Notes under the pieces: model-generated
The model's input: the letters and a program-made list of their open reading frames with translations, nothing else
The model's database searches: none
Told to the model about the DNA's origin: nothing
DNA from: Xestospongia bergquistia
Taxonomy: Eukaryota > Porifera > Demospongiae > Haplosclerida > Petrosiidae
Length of the DNA stretch: 64,000 nucleotides
Assembly: GCA_963965975.1 (NCBI GenBank)
Contig: OZ014416.1
Span: forward strand, 7,874,001 to 7,938,000
Direction: 5' to 3'
Shown here: piece after piece, positions 25,971-38,500 of the stretch
Layout of the letters: every line of letters begins with the position of its first letter
Numbering within the stretch: the first letter of the stretch is position 1
Program-made: the position numbers and the translations under genes

Positions 25971-28900
25971 TCAATGTTCTTCATTATATTTATTATCCTC
26001 GTCATTATCTTCATCATCTTCTTTAAGTGTTACCACGGCAATATCAGATGTGGTTGTCCCGTTCTCATTGGAAACTTTACAGTAGTAATCACCCACATCC
26101 TCTTCAGTAAAACAGTTGAGATAAAATTCGTCAAGGTTTTCTTGGGGTAAGGCTAATCCATTAAAGTACCAGCAATATTTGACGTTAGTTTGACCTCGTA
26201 TCACAATATTTAGTTGTAGTTGATCACCCAATGATAATTGTTGAGATCGTGGATGTTCAAGAATAACTGGTTTAGTACCTAAAAAAAGTACACAATATTA
26301 CATCATATAATAGATTGTAATAAGTTATATGTATAAAATAAGGACACTTGTTCTAGTCCCATACTAATACTTTAGTGTATTATATAACCTCTATATTAAG
26401 GACACTTGTTCTAGTCCCATACTAATACTTTAGTGTATTATATAACCTCTATATTGAGGACACTTGTTCTAGTCCCATACTAATACTTTAGTGTATTATA
26501 TAACCTCTATATTGAGGACACTTGTTCTAGTCTCATACTAATACTTTAGTGTATTATACAACCTCTATATTGAGGACACTTGTTCTAGTCCCATACTAAT
26601 ACTTTAGTGTATTATACAACCTCTATATTGAGGACACTTGTTCTAGTCCCATACTAATACTTTAGTGTATTATACAACCTCTATATTGAGGACACTTGTT
26701 CTAGTCCCATACTAATACTTTAGTGTATTATACAACCTCTATATTGAGGACACTTGTTCTAGTCCCATACTAATACTTTAGTGTATTATACAACCTCTAT
26801 ATTGAGGACACTTGTTCTAGTCCCATACTAATACTTTAGTGTATTATACAACCTCTATATTGAGGACACTTGTTCTAGTCCCATACTAATACTTTAGTGT
26901 ATTATACAACCTCTATATTGAGGACACTTGTTCTAGTCCCATACTAATACTTTAGTGTATTATACAACCTCTATATTGAGGACACTTGTTCTAGTCCCAT
27001 ACTAATACTTTAGTGTATTATACAACCTCTATATTGAGGACACTTGTTCTAGTCCCATACTAATACTTTAGTGTATTATACAACCTCTATATTGAGGACA
27101 CTTGTTCTAGTCCCATACTAATACTTTAGTGTATTATACAACCTCTATATTGAGGACACTTGTTCTAGTCCCATACTAATACTTTAGTGTATTATACAAC
27201 CTCTATATTGAGGACACTTGTTCTAGTCCCATACTAATACTTTAGTGTATTATACAACCTCTATATTGAGGACACTTGTTCTAGTCCCATACTAATACTT
27301 TAGTGTATTATACAACCTCTATATTGAGGACACTTGTTCTAGTCCCATACTAATACTTTAGTGTATTATACAACCTCTATATTGAGGACACTTGTTCTAG
27401 TCCCATACTAATACTTTAGTGTATTATACAACCTCTATATTGAGGACACTTGTTCTAGTCCCATACTAATACTTTAGTGTATTATACAACCTCTATATTG
27501 AGGACACTTGTTCTAGTCCCATACTAATACTTTAGTGTATTATACAACCTCTATATTGAGGACACTTGTTCTAGTCCCATACTAATACTTTAGTGTATTA
27601 TACAACCTCTATACTGAGGACACTTGTTCTAGTCCCATACTAATACTTTAGTGTATTATACAACCTCTATACTGAGGACACTTGTTCTAGTCCCATACTA
27701 ATACTTTAGTGTATTATACAACCTCTATACTGAGGACACTTGTTCTAGTCCCATACTAATACTTTAGTGTATTATACAACCTCTATACTGAGGACACTTG
27801 TTCTAGTCCCATACTAATACTTTAGTGTATTATACAACCTCTATACTGAGGACACTTGTTCTAGTCCCATACTAATACTTTAGTGTATTATACAACCTCT
27901 ATACTGAGGACACTTGTTCTAGTCCCATACTAATACTTTAGTGTATTATACAACCTCTATACTGAGGACACTTGTTCTAGTCCCATACTAATACTTTAGT
28001 GTATTATACAACCTCTATACTGAGGACACTTGTTCTAGTCCCATACTAATACTTTAGTGTATTATACAACCTCTATACTGAGGACACTTGTTCTAGTCCC
28101 ATACTAATACTTTAGTGTATTATACAACCTCTATATTGAGGACACTTGTTCTAGTCCCATACTAATACTTTAGTATATTATACAACCTCTATATTGAGGA
28201 CACTTGTTCTAGTCCCATACTAATACTTTAGTGTATTATACAACCTCTATACTGAGGACACTTGTTCTAGTCCCATACTAATACTTTAGTATATTATACA
28301 ACCTCTATATTGAGGATAGTTTTCAAAATCTCAAGTCTACAACAGTGTATAATTACTTTAACCAAGTGGACTATGACCAGTAAACACACAATATATTAAC
28401 TAAGGTAGTGTCATTGTCAAAGACATTCCAGTCATATTTGCTGAGTTTACATAACACAACATAGTTGACTTAAACATCACATTCTTAATGAGTCATTATG
28501 CACGTACTATAATCAATTCATAATTTTAAAAGATAACCAGTCAAAATTTTAACACCACTAATACTTACTTTCCATTAATCTCATATTTCCCAATCGCTCC
28601 GAAACACCAGCTACACCCACTGAGTAACCTCCCCCATTATTCCCGTAACCACTTTCAGCAAACTGATGAGATGATGACAAAGAGTCCAGGGACGGTAAAG
28701 ACCCCGTATCACCACTACCTTTTCTTGGCATAGGAGCAAATAAAGGATCTTGATAACCAACTAGTGGAGAGAATAAATTTAAAGGTTTCTCAGTTGGAGA
28801 TATATACAAGAAAGACGGTTGGTTTCCTTGGTGATGAGGGGGTTGAAAAGATGGTGGTAGTTTAATCTTATTTGGAATAATATCAACTCGAGCTGGATGA

Positions 28901-31900
28901 CTATTTACACTTCCATAACAATTTCTAACAGAACAGAAATATAATCCACGTGAAGTTTCTTGGACGTGGGGAAAAAATAGTTCAGAAGAAGTTTCTCCTG
29001 AGAGAGAGACACCATCTTTGTACCACTGGTAATGAACATCTCCGGTTGTTACTGGATCCAAGATTACTTCCATCATTGCAGTGTTACCTAGTAGAGTTTG
29101 AACACTTTCCGGATGTCTTAAAATGACAGGAGGTCCCCCTTTTAATTTAAAGATATAATTAAATATATTGTTATTTACATGTCTTCCATCCATCCATCTG
29201 TCATTCATTCATTTGTCCATTACCATGTCCTGTACTGTAAGGTATGGACACACGGAAACCGTTAGATTGCAATAGATCTTCCAATGATCTTTCGTCAGGA
29301 GAGGGGGCGTGTCTTTTCCAAATTAATAACACTTGCATGACCTTATCAGCTAGAGTAGAATAATGTACCCTAAGGAAAACAATATAAGTCATTATCAATT
29401 GACTAGCATATTTGTCCCCATTTGCTATCTATCCATCATTTGTCTACCCACATACCTAACTGATGCCAATTCATGAGCTGACAAACCTAGACAGAAAGCA
29501 AGTCGACTAAACCCAGACAAATCCATTTGACGTTGAAGTTGTGTTGAAACAATAGACAGAACGTTATCACTAACTACACCATCACCTAGTGAACCATGGG
29601 AAGGTGAAGAAAGAGAAGATGGAGGAGAGAAAGTCTTTTTAACAGGAGAAAGAGAAGGTGAACTCATTTTAGAACCAATATAAGATGGGGGTAGAGCAAT
29701 CTGAGAGTCATCAATATCACTGGACGATTCTGGAAAGACAAAGATAGCAATCTCTTATTCCAAGTACTATATCTAGAGGTGTCTTACCAAGAGTTTCACT
29801 ACGTCTAGATTTGGAAACCAGTTGAACTAGTATAGGCTGACTCAAGACACTTCCCCAGTCATTCTTCACAGAACAAATATACTGTCCTTCATCCCGCACA
29901 GTAGCACAGGGTACCACTAACTCTGGTCCATTTGCATATTGTAATTCCATCCCATTTCTAAACCAGCGATAGGTTGGTTCTGGAACTGCTTGGACATGAA
30001 GTTTGAGACTGAGCCTCTCTCCAGCCATTATCTCAACATCAGAATCAGGTTGTCCCAGAATAAGAGGAGAACAAGGAGTAGTTGAGCTTGAATCAAACGC
30101 TAAAAATAGAATAAATAACTAATATTTACTAATAATGTCTAATTTTATTTTATTTATTTTTATTACTCAGAATTATAAAATACTAAATTTAGCAATATTC
30201 CTAAGCCACGTCTAATTCAATAAATAAAATAATTTATTATTGGCGCAGTTTATTGTAGTAGCTATTAAACAATTGCCACAGGATCTTGGAACAAAATGAG
30301 GCATAACAGTTATTACATGTTACAAACTTACTATACTAAGGAGACATTCCAAATACAATATACTTTATAGTAATAAGTAGATAATTTATAGTACATGTAA
30401 ATACATGTACATGTACATGGATTGATATAATATATTGATTGATGTGTCTAAGGGAGATACCCCGTTCAAATTGCGATAGTTCATAAAATAAACAAAGAAA
30501 TACATGTGCATGTAAATGTACATGTATAAGACAAACAAGAATTGAAAATGTTGACTGTAGTTAGTACTGATATAAGAATATTGCCATAACATTTTGATAG
30601 AAGATGTCAACAACACCAAGATAAACATAATTACGATAGCTACCATTAGTAAGCTCTAGACTAGTAAACATCTGTGCTTACCACAGTGACCTAGGATAGC
30701 TACCATTAGTAAGCTCTAGACTAGTAAACATCTGTGCTTACCACAGTGACCTAGGATAGCTACCATTAGTAAGCTCTAGACTAGTAAACAGCAGTGCTTA
30801 CCACAGTGACCTAGGATAGCTACCATTAGTAAGCTCTAGACTAGTAAACATCTGTGCTTACCACAGTGACCTAGGATAGCTACCATTAGTAAGCTCTAGA
30901 CTAGTAAACAGCAGTGCTTACCACAGTGACCTAGGATAGCTACCATTAGTAAGCTCTAGACTAGTAAATATCAGTACTTACCACAGTGACCTAGGATAGT
31001 TACCATTAGTAAGCTCTAGACTAGTAAACATCAGTACTTACCACAATGACCTAGGATAACTACCATTAGTAAGCTCTAGACTAGTAAACAGCAGTACTTA
31101 ACACAATGACCTAGGATAGCTACCATTAGTAAGCTCTAGACTAGTGAACATCAGTACTTACCACAATGACCTAAGATAGCTACTGTTAGTAACTCACATT
31201 CTTCACTCATTTGCACAAAAGCATCACGAGACTTGCGTTGTACACGCCCACTCACATCCGATACAACACAAAAATAAAATCCCAAATCTTCTTCAACAAC
31301 GCCTGCTTTTTCAAATCGACCATCTACCTCACCAATCAAAGGTTCTTCATCTTTGTACCATTGATAAACTGGTTTATCATTACTATTGAGAATACGTGCA
31401 TCACAAACTAGAGTTAACTTCCCTTCTAGACAAACAATGGTGTCCTCAGGATGTGATACAATATCAACATAGGGTGTCTCTGATGGATGGTTGCTAGGAT
31501 ACAGCGTAGGGTCTTGTTTTGATGTATGCCGTGAGTAAGAAGCATGACGAGGGGATTGCTGAATGCTTGCTGGAGGAGAGGAATCAGAGGAAGGACTGAT
31601 GTCCTCTGGTAAACCATAAGGCTGATAAGAGGTCCTCCGGTAATTGCTATGTGATGAGTGATACGACCTTGATGGCTGATAAGCTGTTCTATACATGTCA
31701 TACATCATGTGAGCATCATTAGAGACTTTATATGATGACGGATTGTGCTGGTGATAGGATGGGTGAGGATGTGTGTATGTACCAGACGAGGTGAATTCCC
31801 CACTGTTGCTATGGTAACGATGTTGGGAGTAAGAAGATGCATTAGGATAATGTTGAGATGAAACAATAGAAGGATATGAAGAACAGAGAGAAGATGTTGA

Positions 31901-32380
31901 TGAATGTGAGGGTTGGTGGTTAGTATGTGTATATGAGCGTCCACCAGGAACAGAGTGGGTATGGTTTTCTGTTAATGATGATAATGAAGTGGGCGGGTAA
32001 GATGGACAGCTATTCCCGGTGTATGTATGATAACGATTACCACCATATGATTGAGCACCTGATGGTGGGTGTGGTCTTCCTTGAGATTGACTATGCCCGC
32101 CACCAGTAGTACCAATTTTATTTCGACCATGATCATTTTCAATGACCTGTTGTCCATATTCACTTGATTGGTTATCATAAGAACTGTCCTGAGAGCCTCT
32201 CATTAACAGAGAGGATGACACATAACGAGAGTCACGATTTGCAGGGTTGTCTTCCCACCCACGGGCTACAATCCCAATGGTATCACTAGAGCCATTAAAA
32301 GGCATGCCATTGTTGCTGTAGTAACCATGAATCCCTTGAGAGAAGGGATAAAAACGACGAGAGAGAAAAGTTTGGCTCAT
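25971..32380 (-). CDS. Ig-Ig-Death-Ig-Ig cytosolic protein (930 aa)
   Basis: Coding exons on the minus strand: 31198-32380, 29788-30099, 29456-29729, 29224-29369, 28569-29138, 25971-26278; 931 codons in phase. Residues 1-300 are Ser/Tyr/His/Pro-rich and probably disordered. Ig1 (~306-390) has LVCDA, QWYKDEE and GFYFC. Ig2 (~407-485) has YRWFRNG and GQYIC. A Death domain (~553-632) has LSGFSRLAFCLGLSAHE and, after an intron, ADKVMQVLLIWKRHAP. Ig3 (~640-735) has YQWYKDG and GLYFC. Ig4 (~830-917) has YCWYFNG and GDYYC. Ig2-Ig4 lack the B-strand cysteine. There is no signal peptide or membrane span, so a cytosolic scaffold is likely. The nearest known arrangement is MALT1 (Death-Ig-Ig-paracaspase-Ig), but no caspase-like domain is present and the order differs. 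An acceptor at 32383 shows that a non-coding 5' exon lies upstream. Confidence 0.85.
26334..28318 (+). repeat. major 58-bp satellite array, ~34 copies
   Basis: The largest and most uniform block of the satellite fills most of the last intron (26279-28568) of the Ig/Death gene. Unit length is exactly 58 bp by spacing of CTTGTTCTAG. Sub-blocks share diagnostic variants: TATATAAC in the first units, TATATTGAGG in the middle, TATACTGAGG at about 27600-28110, and TATACAAC throughout. This pattern points to local homogenisation. Each unit contains TAATAC-TTTAGT-GTATTA, a perfect 6-bp stem with a 6-nt loop. Confidence 0.97.
30640..31190 (+). repeat. 60-bp minisatellite, ~9 copies
   Basis: Units read GATAGCTACCATTAGTAAGC, TCTAGACTAGTAAACATC, TGTGCTTACCACAGTGACCT and AG, with a 60-bp period. 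They fill the intron between the first and second coding exons of the Ig/Death gene and end about 8 bp before a donor. A related array lies in reverse orientation in the Src gene at 54915-55185. Confidence 0.95.
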
Positions 32381-32383
32381 ACC

Positions 32384-35300
32384 TGTAAGATATAAAAAAT
32401 ATGTGCAATGTAGTGATTATAATAAGTAAAATTAATGTACATTAAAAGACTTCAGAAAGTGTAGGTGTCCTCAATATAGAGGTTGTATAATACACTAAAG
32501 TATTAGTATGGGACTAGAACAAGTGTCCTCAATATAGAGGTTGTATAATACACTAAAGTATTAGTACGGGACTAGAACAAGTGTCCTCATTGTAAAGGTT
32601 GTACTTGATTCAGCGCTTAATGTATTATTCAAAATCTGTCTCAAACATCATTAACAGTTTCCAAAATGTCCATTATCACTATTATTGTACATATATAGTA
32701 ATATGTACATAATATGTTGTAGTGGTCTGATTATCAACAGAGGACCAGTTCAATGTATAGATAGTCTTGTAACCAAAACAATTATAAACAAAAAGATGAC
32801 ACAAATAAATCATAATGATATTTATCAATAGTCACATTGTAATAATGATTAAATCTTTTATACATATATACTAAAATTGAATCTTCACACAAATAATATT
32901 AATATAAATATTGTGACAAATTTTACAATAACAATGGATATTTGTTTAATATTTTACACAACCTCTATATTAATGACACCTCTGCATTAAAGACACCTCT
33001 ATATTAATTCTACATCTTACAGTTTCATAACAGAAGTATAAACAAAGCAACATAAATTAAATTATTCAGCATTGTCTGATTAAATTATTTAGCATTGTCT
33101 GATTAAATTATTTAGCATTGTCTAATTAAATTATTTAGCATTGTCTAATTAAATTATTCAGCATTGTCTAATCAGGTTCATTTTCAAAATCAGATAGCAT
33201 AAACAATTAGAGATAATCCTACTTAACGAACTTTAACAAGATCACTACAATCAATACATTGAAAACAAACAATATTGTAAACAATATTGTTTAATTACTT
33301 TATCATTATGACAACAACAATAATAATAATGTGTTAAATAGATTCACTACTATAGTAAAACTCCCTTATAAATTCCAGTAACAGAGGAAACATGTAATCA
33401 ATAAACAATTTAAATGTGCTAACTCAAAATTACATGAGATATATTTCCAATAACTTAATACAATATTGTTTATAATTGACAATATAAACAATATCTAGGT
33501 TATTGCCAAGTATTAGTCTATAAATCATCCATCCGTCCATTAATCTATCAAACATTGTCCATTACTCATCTGCCGTTCCATCCATCCATCCATCCATCGA
33601 GATATGTTAAAAGATAACAAAAGACATCTCTATTATATTGAAAAGACAAAACACAATAAATAAAAACAAACAAAGAAACTGTCTATTGTAAATCTAACTC
33701 AGTGATAAAATTTCTATTGATCCTGAAAACAATAACGTTGAAAGCTAAAAAGTCAACATTGTAACTTGTAACCATGGAAACCGTTTTTACTATATAGGTG
33801 TTCTCACTATAATCTTAATAAATAATAAATTAATATTGAACTATATTAAGCAAAACAAGTGTCTAAAAATAGAGGGTGACATTAATTCATAAAATCACTG
33901 TACAATATAACATTAAACATAGGATCACCAACACATCAGATACAATATCCTATAGCCACAGTGAGTAGGATTCTTGATAAGGACAAAATTTGATAAAATG
34001 TTTCAAAAGTGGGAATAAAATTGGTCAATTACATTGTCCTGTGTCATGTTAAGCCACATGTCGTGTCTCTATTGAACAGATGTTATTAATATCATATTAG
34101 ACACATATCACATGTACATGTAAAATGTATTAATATAAGTCATCATTTGTTGAGCTAACATCAACTATTAATGGTCAACAAATACACAAATGTACTTTAA
34201 TTACTATGATTTCACTGTCACTTGTATAAATGTTACAAATGGTCTTAACCACTAAATTCCCTAAAAACCTCTAAATTCCCTAAAAACCTCACTAATTCCC
34301 TCCACAAATAATAAACTACCCTTTTCAAGGGACATCTCTAATACAATAAGGTCACCTTCTATATTTCAAAACATTTACCTAGTCAAGTGACAACTAACTA
34401 ATAGAGTATAATACCTACTGAAGATATTTCAATGGAGTTAACAATTAAGAGGCTCTTAGATCACTTTATTATAATTACAACTTAGTCACATGTTCTCATA
34501 TGTAGAATATTATATTACATATAGATGTATACCTAATTTGGATCATTAAGGATATCATGATATATATATAACAACTCAATCTCCTTATAAGATCATCTCA
34601 CACCTAATGCTATGCATTCATCTGTACATGTCTGAGAGGACACGCCTCCAATTAAGAGAGAGTTGTCTATTATGCATACATGTACTCTAGCTAAGAGGAC
34701 ATACCCCCAATAAAGGGAGAGCAATATATTATTGTCTATTATGTACTACACAAAATATCATCAAATTATTCGAGCGTAAACCAATTTGTTAAACACACAA
34801 CTGTTATATTTTAATTGCACATATAAAGTAGATAATACTAGTCAACAATAAATATGGTTACAATTAAATTTAACAAAGTATAAATTACACAATATCATAA
34901 AACTTGCCTATATAAACTTTCAATGATAATTTGTTATAATTTATATACAAACTTAACATAAATATGTTGATATTAAATTCGTCCTTCCTTATAGCATGTG
35001 TAGTATACCATAATGATGTTGTGATACAAATGTTTCAGACACCATAACTATTTGAATGTATCAATATTACTACAACACATAATCAATGTTTATGATTACA
35101 CAATACATATGCATATTGTAGTAAGGACTCCTTTAATCTAGATAGTGCCTGAAGTATTTCTATATCAAACTGTATATATTCCATGCTTAGCCTCAATCCA
35201 GAAGCCTTGGTTCGAGTCTAGATATATTACGTTCGATATTGATGTCTACTAAATGGCTCACCGATTTGAAAACGTCCTTTTTAATCGTCCATTTAATGAA

Positions 35301-35587
35301 AGGGATTCTCACTGCACTCTAGAATAGTCGCACAATCGTCTCGAGACACGACAAGATCGTTTTAAAAGAATCGTCTTCGAATCTCGCTTCTCTGATGAGC
35401 CGATGCATATAAAGTAAATAAAAGGGGAATTCCCTTGTAAAGTCGCACCCATAAGCAATCACGTGACCATGCGAAAATTTAAAATAGTTGTTCTAAACGC
35501 AATGTCTGTACATTAATTTAAATTAAGTGAAAAAATAACAGCATAATACAGTATAATGTGTATGTGATGAAATGTTTTTTATAATAT
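32384..35587. other. intergenic / 5' region of Ig-Death gene, no coding exon seen
   Basis: This space separates the Ig/Death gene start from the UHRF1 stop; both genes are on the minus strand. It holds satellite copies (32467-32600), a 23-bp repeat (~5 units of ATTATTTAGCATTGTCT type, 33055-33175) and a run of ATCC repeats near 33575. The part at 35220-35470 is clearly richer in CpG (TCGTCTCGAGACACGAC) and is the best candidate for the promoter and non-coding first exon of the Ig/Death gene. That role is inferred from composition. Confidence 0.5.
32467..32600 (-). repeat. 58-bp satellite, ~2 copies, reverse orientation
   Basis: CCTCAATATAGAGGTTGTAT and following bases are the reverse complement of the satellite unit, with two head-to-tail copies. 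Confidence 0.9.
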
Positions 35588-38500
35588 TTATCGACCCCCA
35601 TCATAACCAGGAAACAACTCCAGCAAAGCAGATTGCAATGACTGATTGACATTCAAAGAATAATCCTTTCCAAGTTGATGTCGACAGTTGGGACAAGTAT
35701 ATACATCCGCTTTGAACGAGCGTTGTAGACATGACTGTCAATGGGAAAGAATTTGAATTATTTAAAATACACAAGTATGAACAGCATTAACAAAATTCTA
35801 TTAATGCATATAATTGGCATTGTGTAACGTATGCTTATTTATAACTACTCTTATTAACTACTCTTATTAACTACACATAACTTATTAACTACCCATACAT
35901 TATGGCCAAAATAATGCGTATAGTAAATTATAAATACGTGAATTGATGGATGGATGGACTACACATTGATGTACCTTGCATATGTTATGACCACATGGAG
36001 TAGATACTGGTTTGAAGACAACTTCTTGACATACTATACATGAAAATGCTTCTTGTATCTTCTCTAACAGTCCAGCCTTTATAACAATAAATACAATATC
36101 ACTATTAAATCTATAGTGGAACCTCTATTGAATACAACCTCTATATTGAGGACACTTGTTCTAGTCCCAGACTAATACTTTAGTGTATTATACAACCTCT
36201 ATATTGAGGACACTTGTTCTAGTCCCAGACTAATACTTTAGTGTATTATACAACCTCTATATTGAGGACACTTGTTCTAGTCCCATACTAATACTTTAGT
36301 GTATTATACAACCTCTATATTGAGGACACTTGTTCTAGTCCCAGACTAATACTTTAGTGTATTATACAACCTCTATATTGAGGACACTTGTTCTAGTCCC
36401 AGACTAATACTTTAGTGTATAATACAACCTCTATATTGAGGACACTTCCATACTAATACTTTAGTGTATTATACAACCTCTATATTGAGGACACTTATTT
36501 TAGTCCCATACTAATACTTTAGTGTATTATACAATCTCTATATTGAGGACACTTGTTCTAGTCTCATACTAATACTTTAATGTATTATACAACCTCTATA
36601 TTGAGGACACTAGTTCTAGTTCCATACTAATACTTTAGTGTATTATACAACCTAATGTTGAAAATCTCATTCAAGATATACATTGCTGATAAGGTCAAAA
36701 ATAACAAATATAGTGTCATTGGCTTCACACCTAAGAGCAGCCAAGCCACCCTCACATAAGGTAGTAACAGTCTATAGCTAATCACTAAGTGTATTATCAC
36801 ATAAACTACATTAAGAAACCCAACATAGTTATAATGTACCGGTATAAGAAATTATATTACTTCTAAAGGGGCTTTTCACAAGGGCTGTGTTTACAATAAT
36901 CTATTTAATTATTAATATTAAACACTTTATATATTTTCAATTTGAGTCAATAGTAATACACAATGTGAATAGTTTGTATAATAATTAGTATTTATAAAAG
37001 ATGTGATTAAGTAATTAGTTATTAATAACAAGTATTTAATATTCATAACTCATAATAACAAGAATGTGTTTATTAAAGATTATATGCTCAATAGTCTAAT
37101 AACATTATCTGCTAGAACAGGTGTCCTCAATATAGAGGTTGTATAATACACTAAAGTATTAGTCTGGGACTAGAACAAGTGTCCTCAATATAGAGGTTGT
37201 ATAATACACTAAAGTATTAGTATGGGACTAGAACAAGTCTCCTCAATATAGAAGTTGTATAATACACTAAAGTATTAGTATGGGACTAGAACAAGTGTCC
37301 TCAATATAGAGGTTGTATAATACACTAAAGTATTAGTATGGGACTAGAACAAGTGTCCTCAATATAGAGGTTGTATAATACACTAAAGTATTAGTATGGG
37401 ACTAGAACAAGTGTAGAGGTTATACAATACACTAAAGTATTAGTATGGGACTAGAACAAGTGTAGAGGTTATACAATACACTAAAGTATTAGTATGGGAC
37501 TAGAACAGGTGTTCTTGATATGGAATATGTCACAATACAGGGAGAGGCTTTACTATGGCTACTATGTAAACCTTTTGTCGTGTGTAGCCTGTACAACTTA
37601 GCGGGTATTTCCATACTTGGTTACTATTAGTATAATAGGTGTATATCAACCACACTTGATGTCATTACAATGTTTAGTAACCTCTGTCATCTGTTGACTA
37701 CCTTAACTTAAACATATTTGACAGCTGTTTTTAGAAGTCAGTATTACCACACAGATTCGTTTTCCATGAGTCCCTTTCGTTTTTAGTTGTTCATGGGTTT
37801 TTCTTAATGTAACCGTGGTATTACTGTAAATAATAACAATGCTTGCTTGTTATTATTCTTAGAATTTTTGTTGTGCCCATAAAAACTACCTGGTCTAATG
37901 TTGTTACCCTTTGTTTTAATATGATGTGTTTGGTAGTAATTGTTTAGTTACAATTAGGCCCCACCCACTAATAATTAAACTGAAACTGCTGTAGCTTTTA
38001 TGTTACAGTGAATGATTATATTGTAAACTTTAGGATATTATAATATTTAATAAAGTAGACATGATTTTATAGTTTAAAGCTTTCTTGTGACAGAAATAAT
38101 AGGTACTCATGTTAATATTGTGTGTGTGTGTATGTGTTTAATTTAATGTATTATACAACCTCTATATTGAGGAGACTTGTTCTAGTCCCATACTAATACT
38201 TTAGTGTATTATACAACCTCTATATTGAGGACACTTGTTCTAGTCCCATACTAATACTTTAGTGTATTATACAACCTCTATATTGAGGACACTTGTTCTA
38301 GTCCCATACTAATACTTTAGTGTATTATACAACCTCTATATTGAGGACACTTGTTCTAGTCCCATACTAATACTTTAGTGTATTATACAACCTCTATATT
38401 GAGGACACTTGTTCTAGTCCCATACTAATACTTTAGTGTATTATACAACCTCTATATTGAGGACACTTGTTCTAGTCCCATACTAATACTTTAGTGTATT

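Noticed and set aside
26334..28318. CRISPR-like regular array
   Set aside because: The whole 58-bp unit repeats with no variable spacers, the host genes are intron-containing animal genes, and the same unit recurs in many introns. It is a satellite.
31426..32178. His/Thr/Ile-rich frames on both strands over the first Ig/Death exon
   Set aside because: Out-of-frame shadows of the Ser/Tyr/His-rich coding exon.
25971..32380. Naming the Ig/Death gene MALT1
   Set aside because: Death and Ig domains are shared, but the order differs and the paracaspase domain that defines MALT1 is absent.
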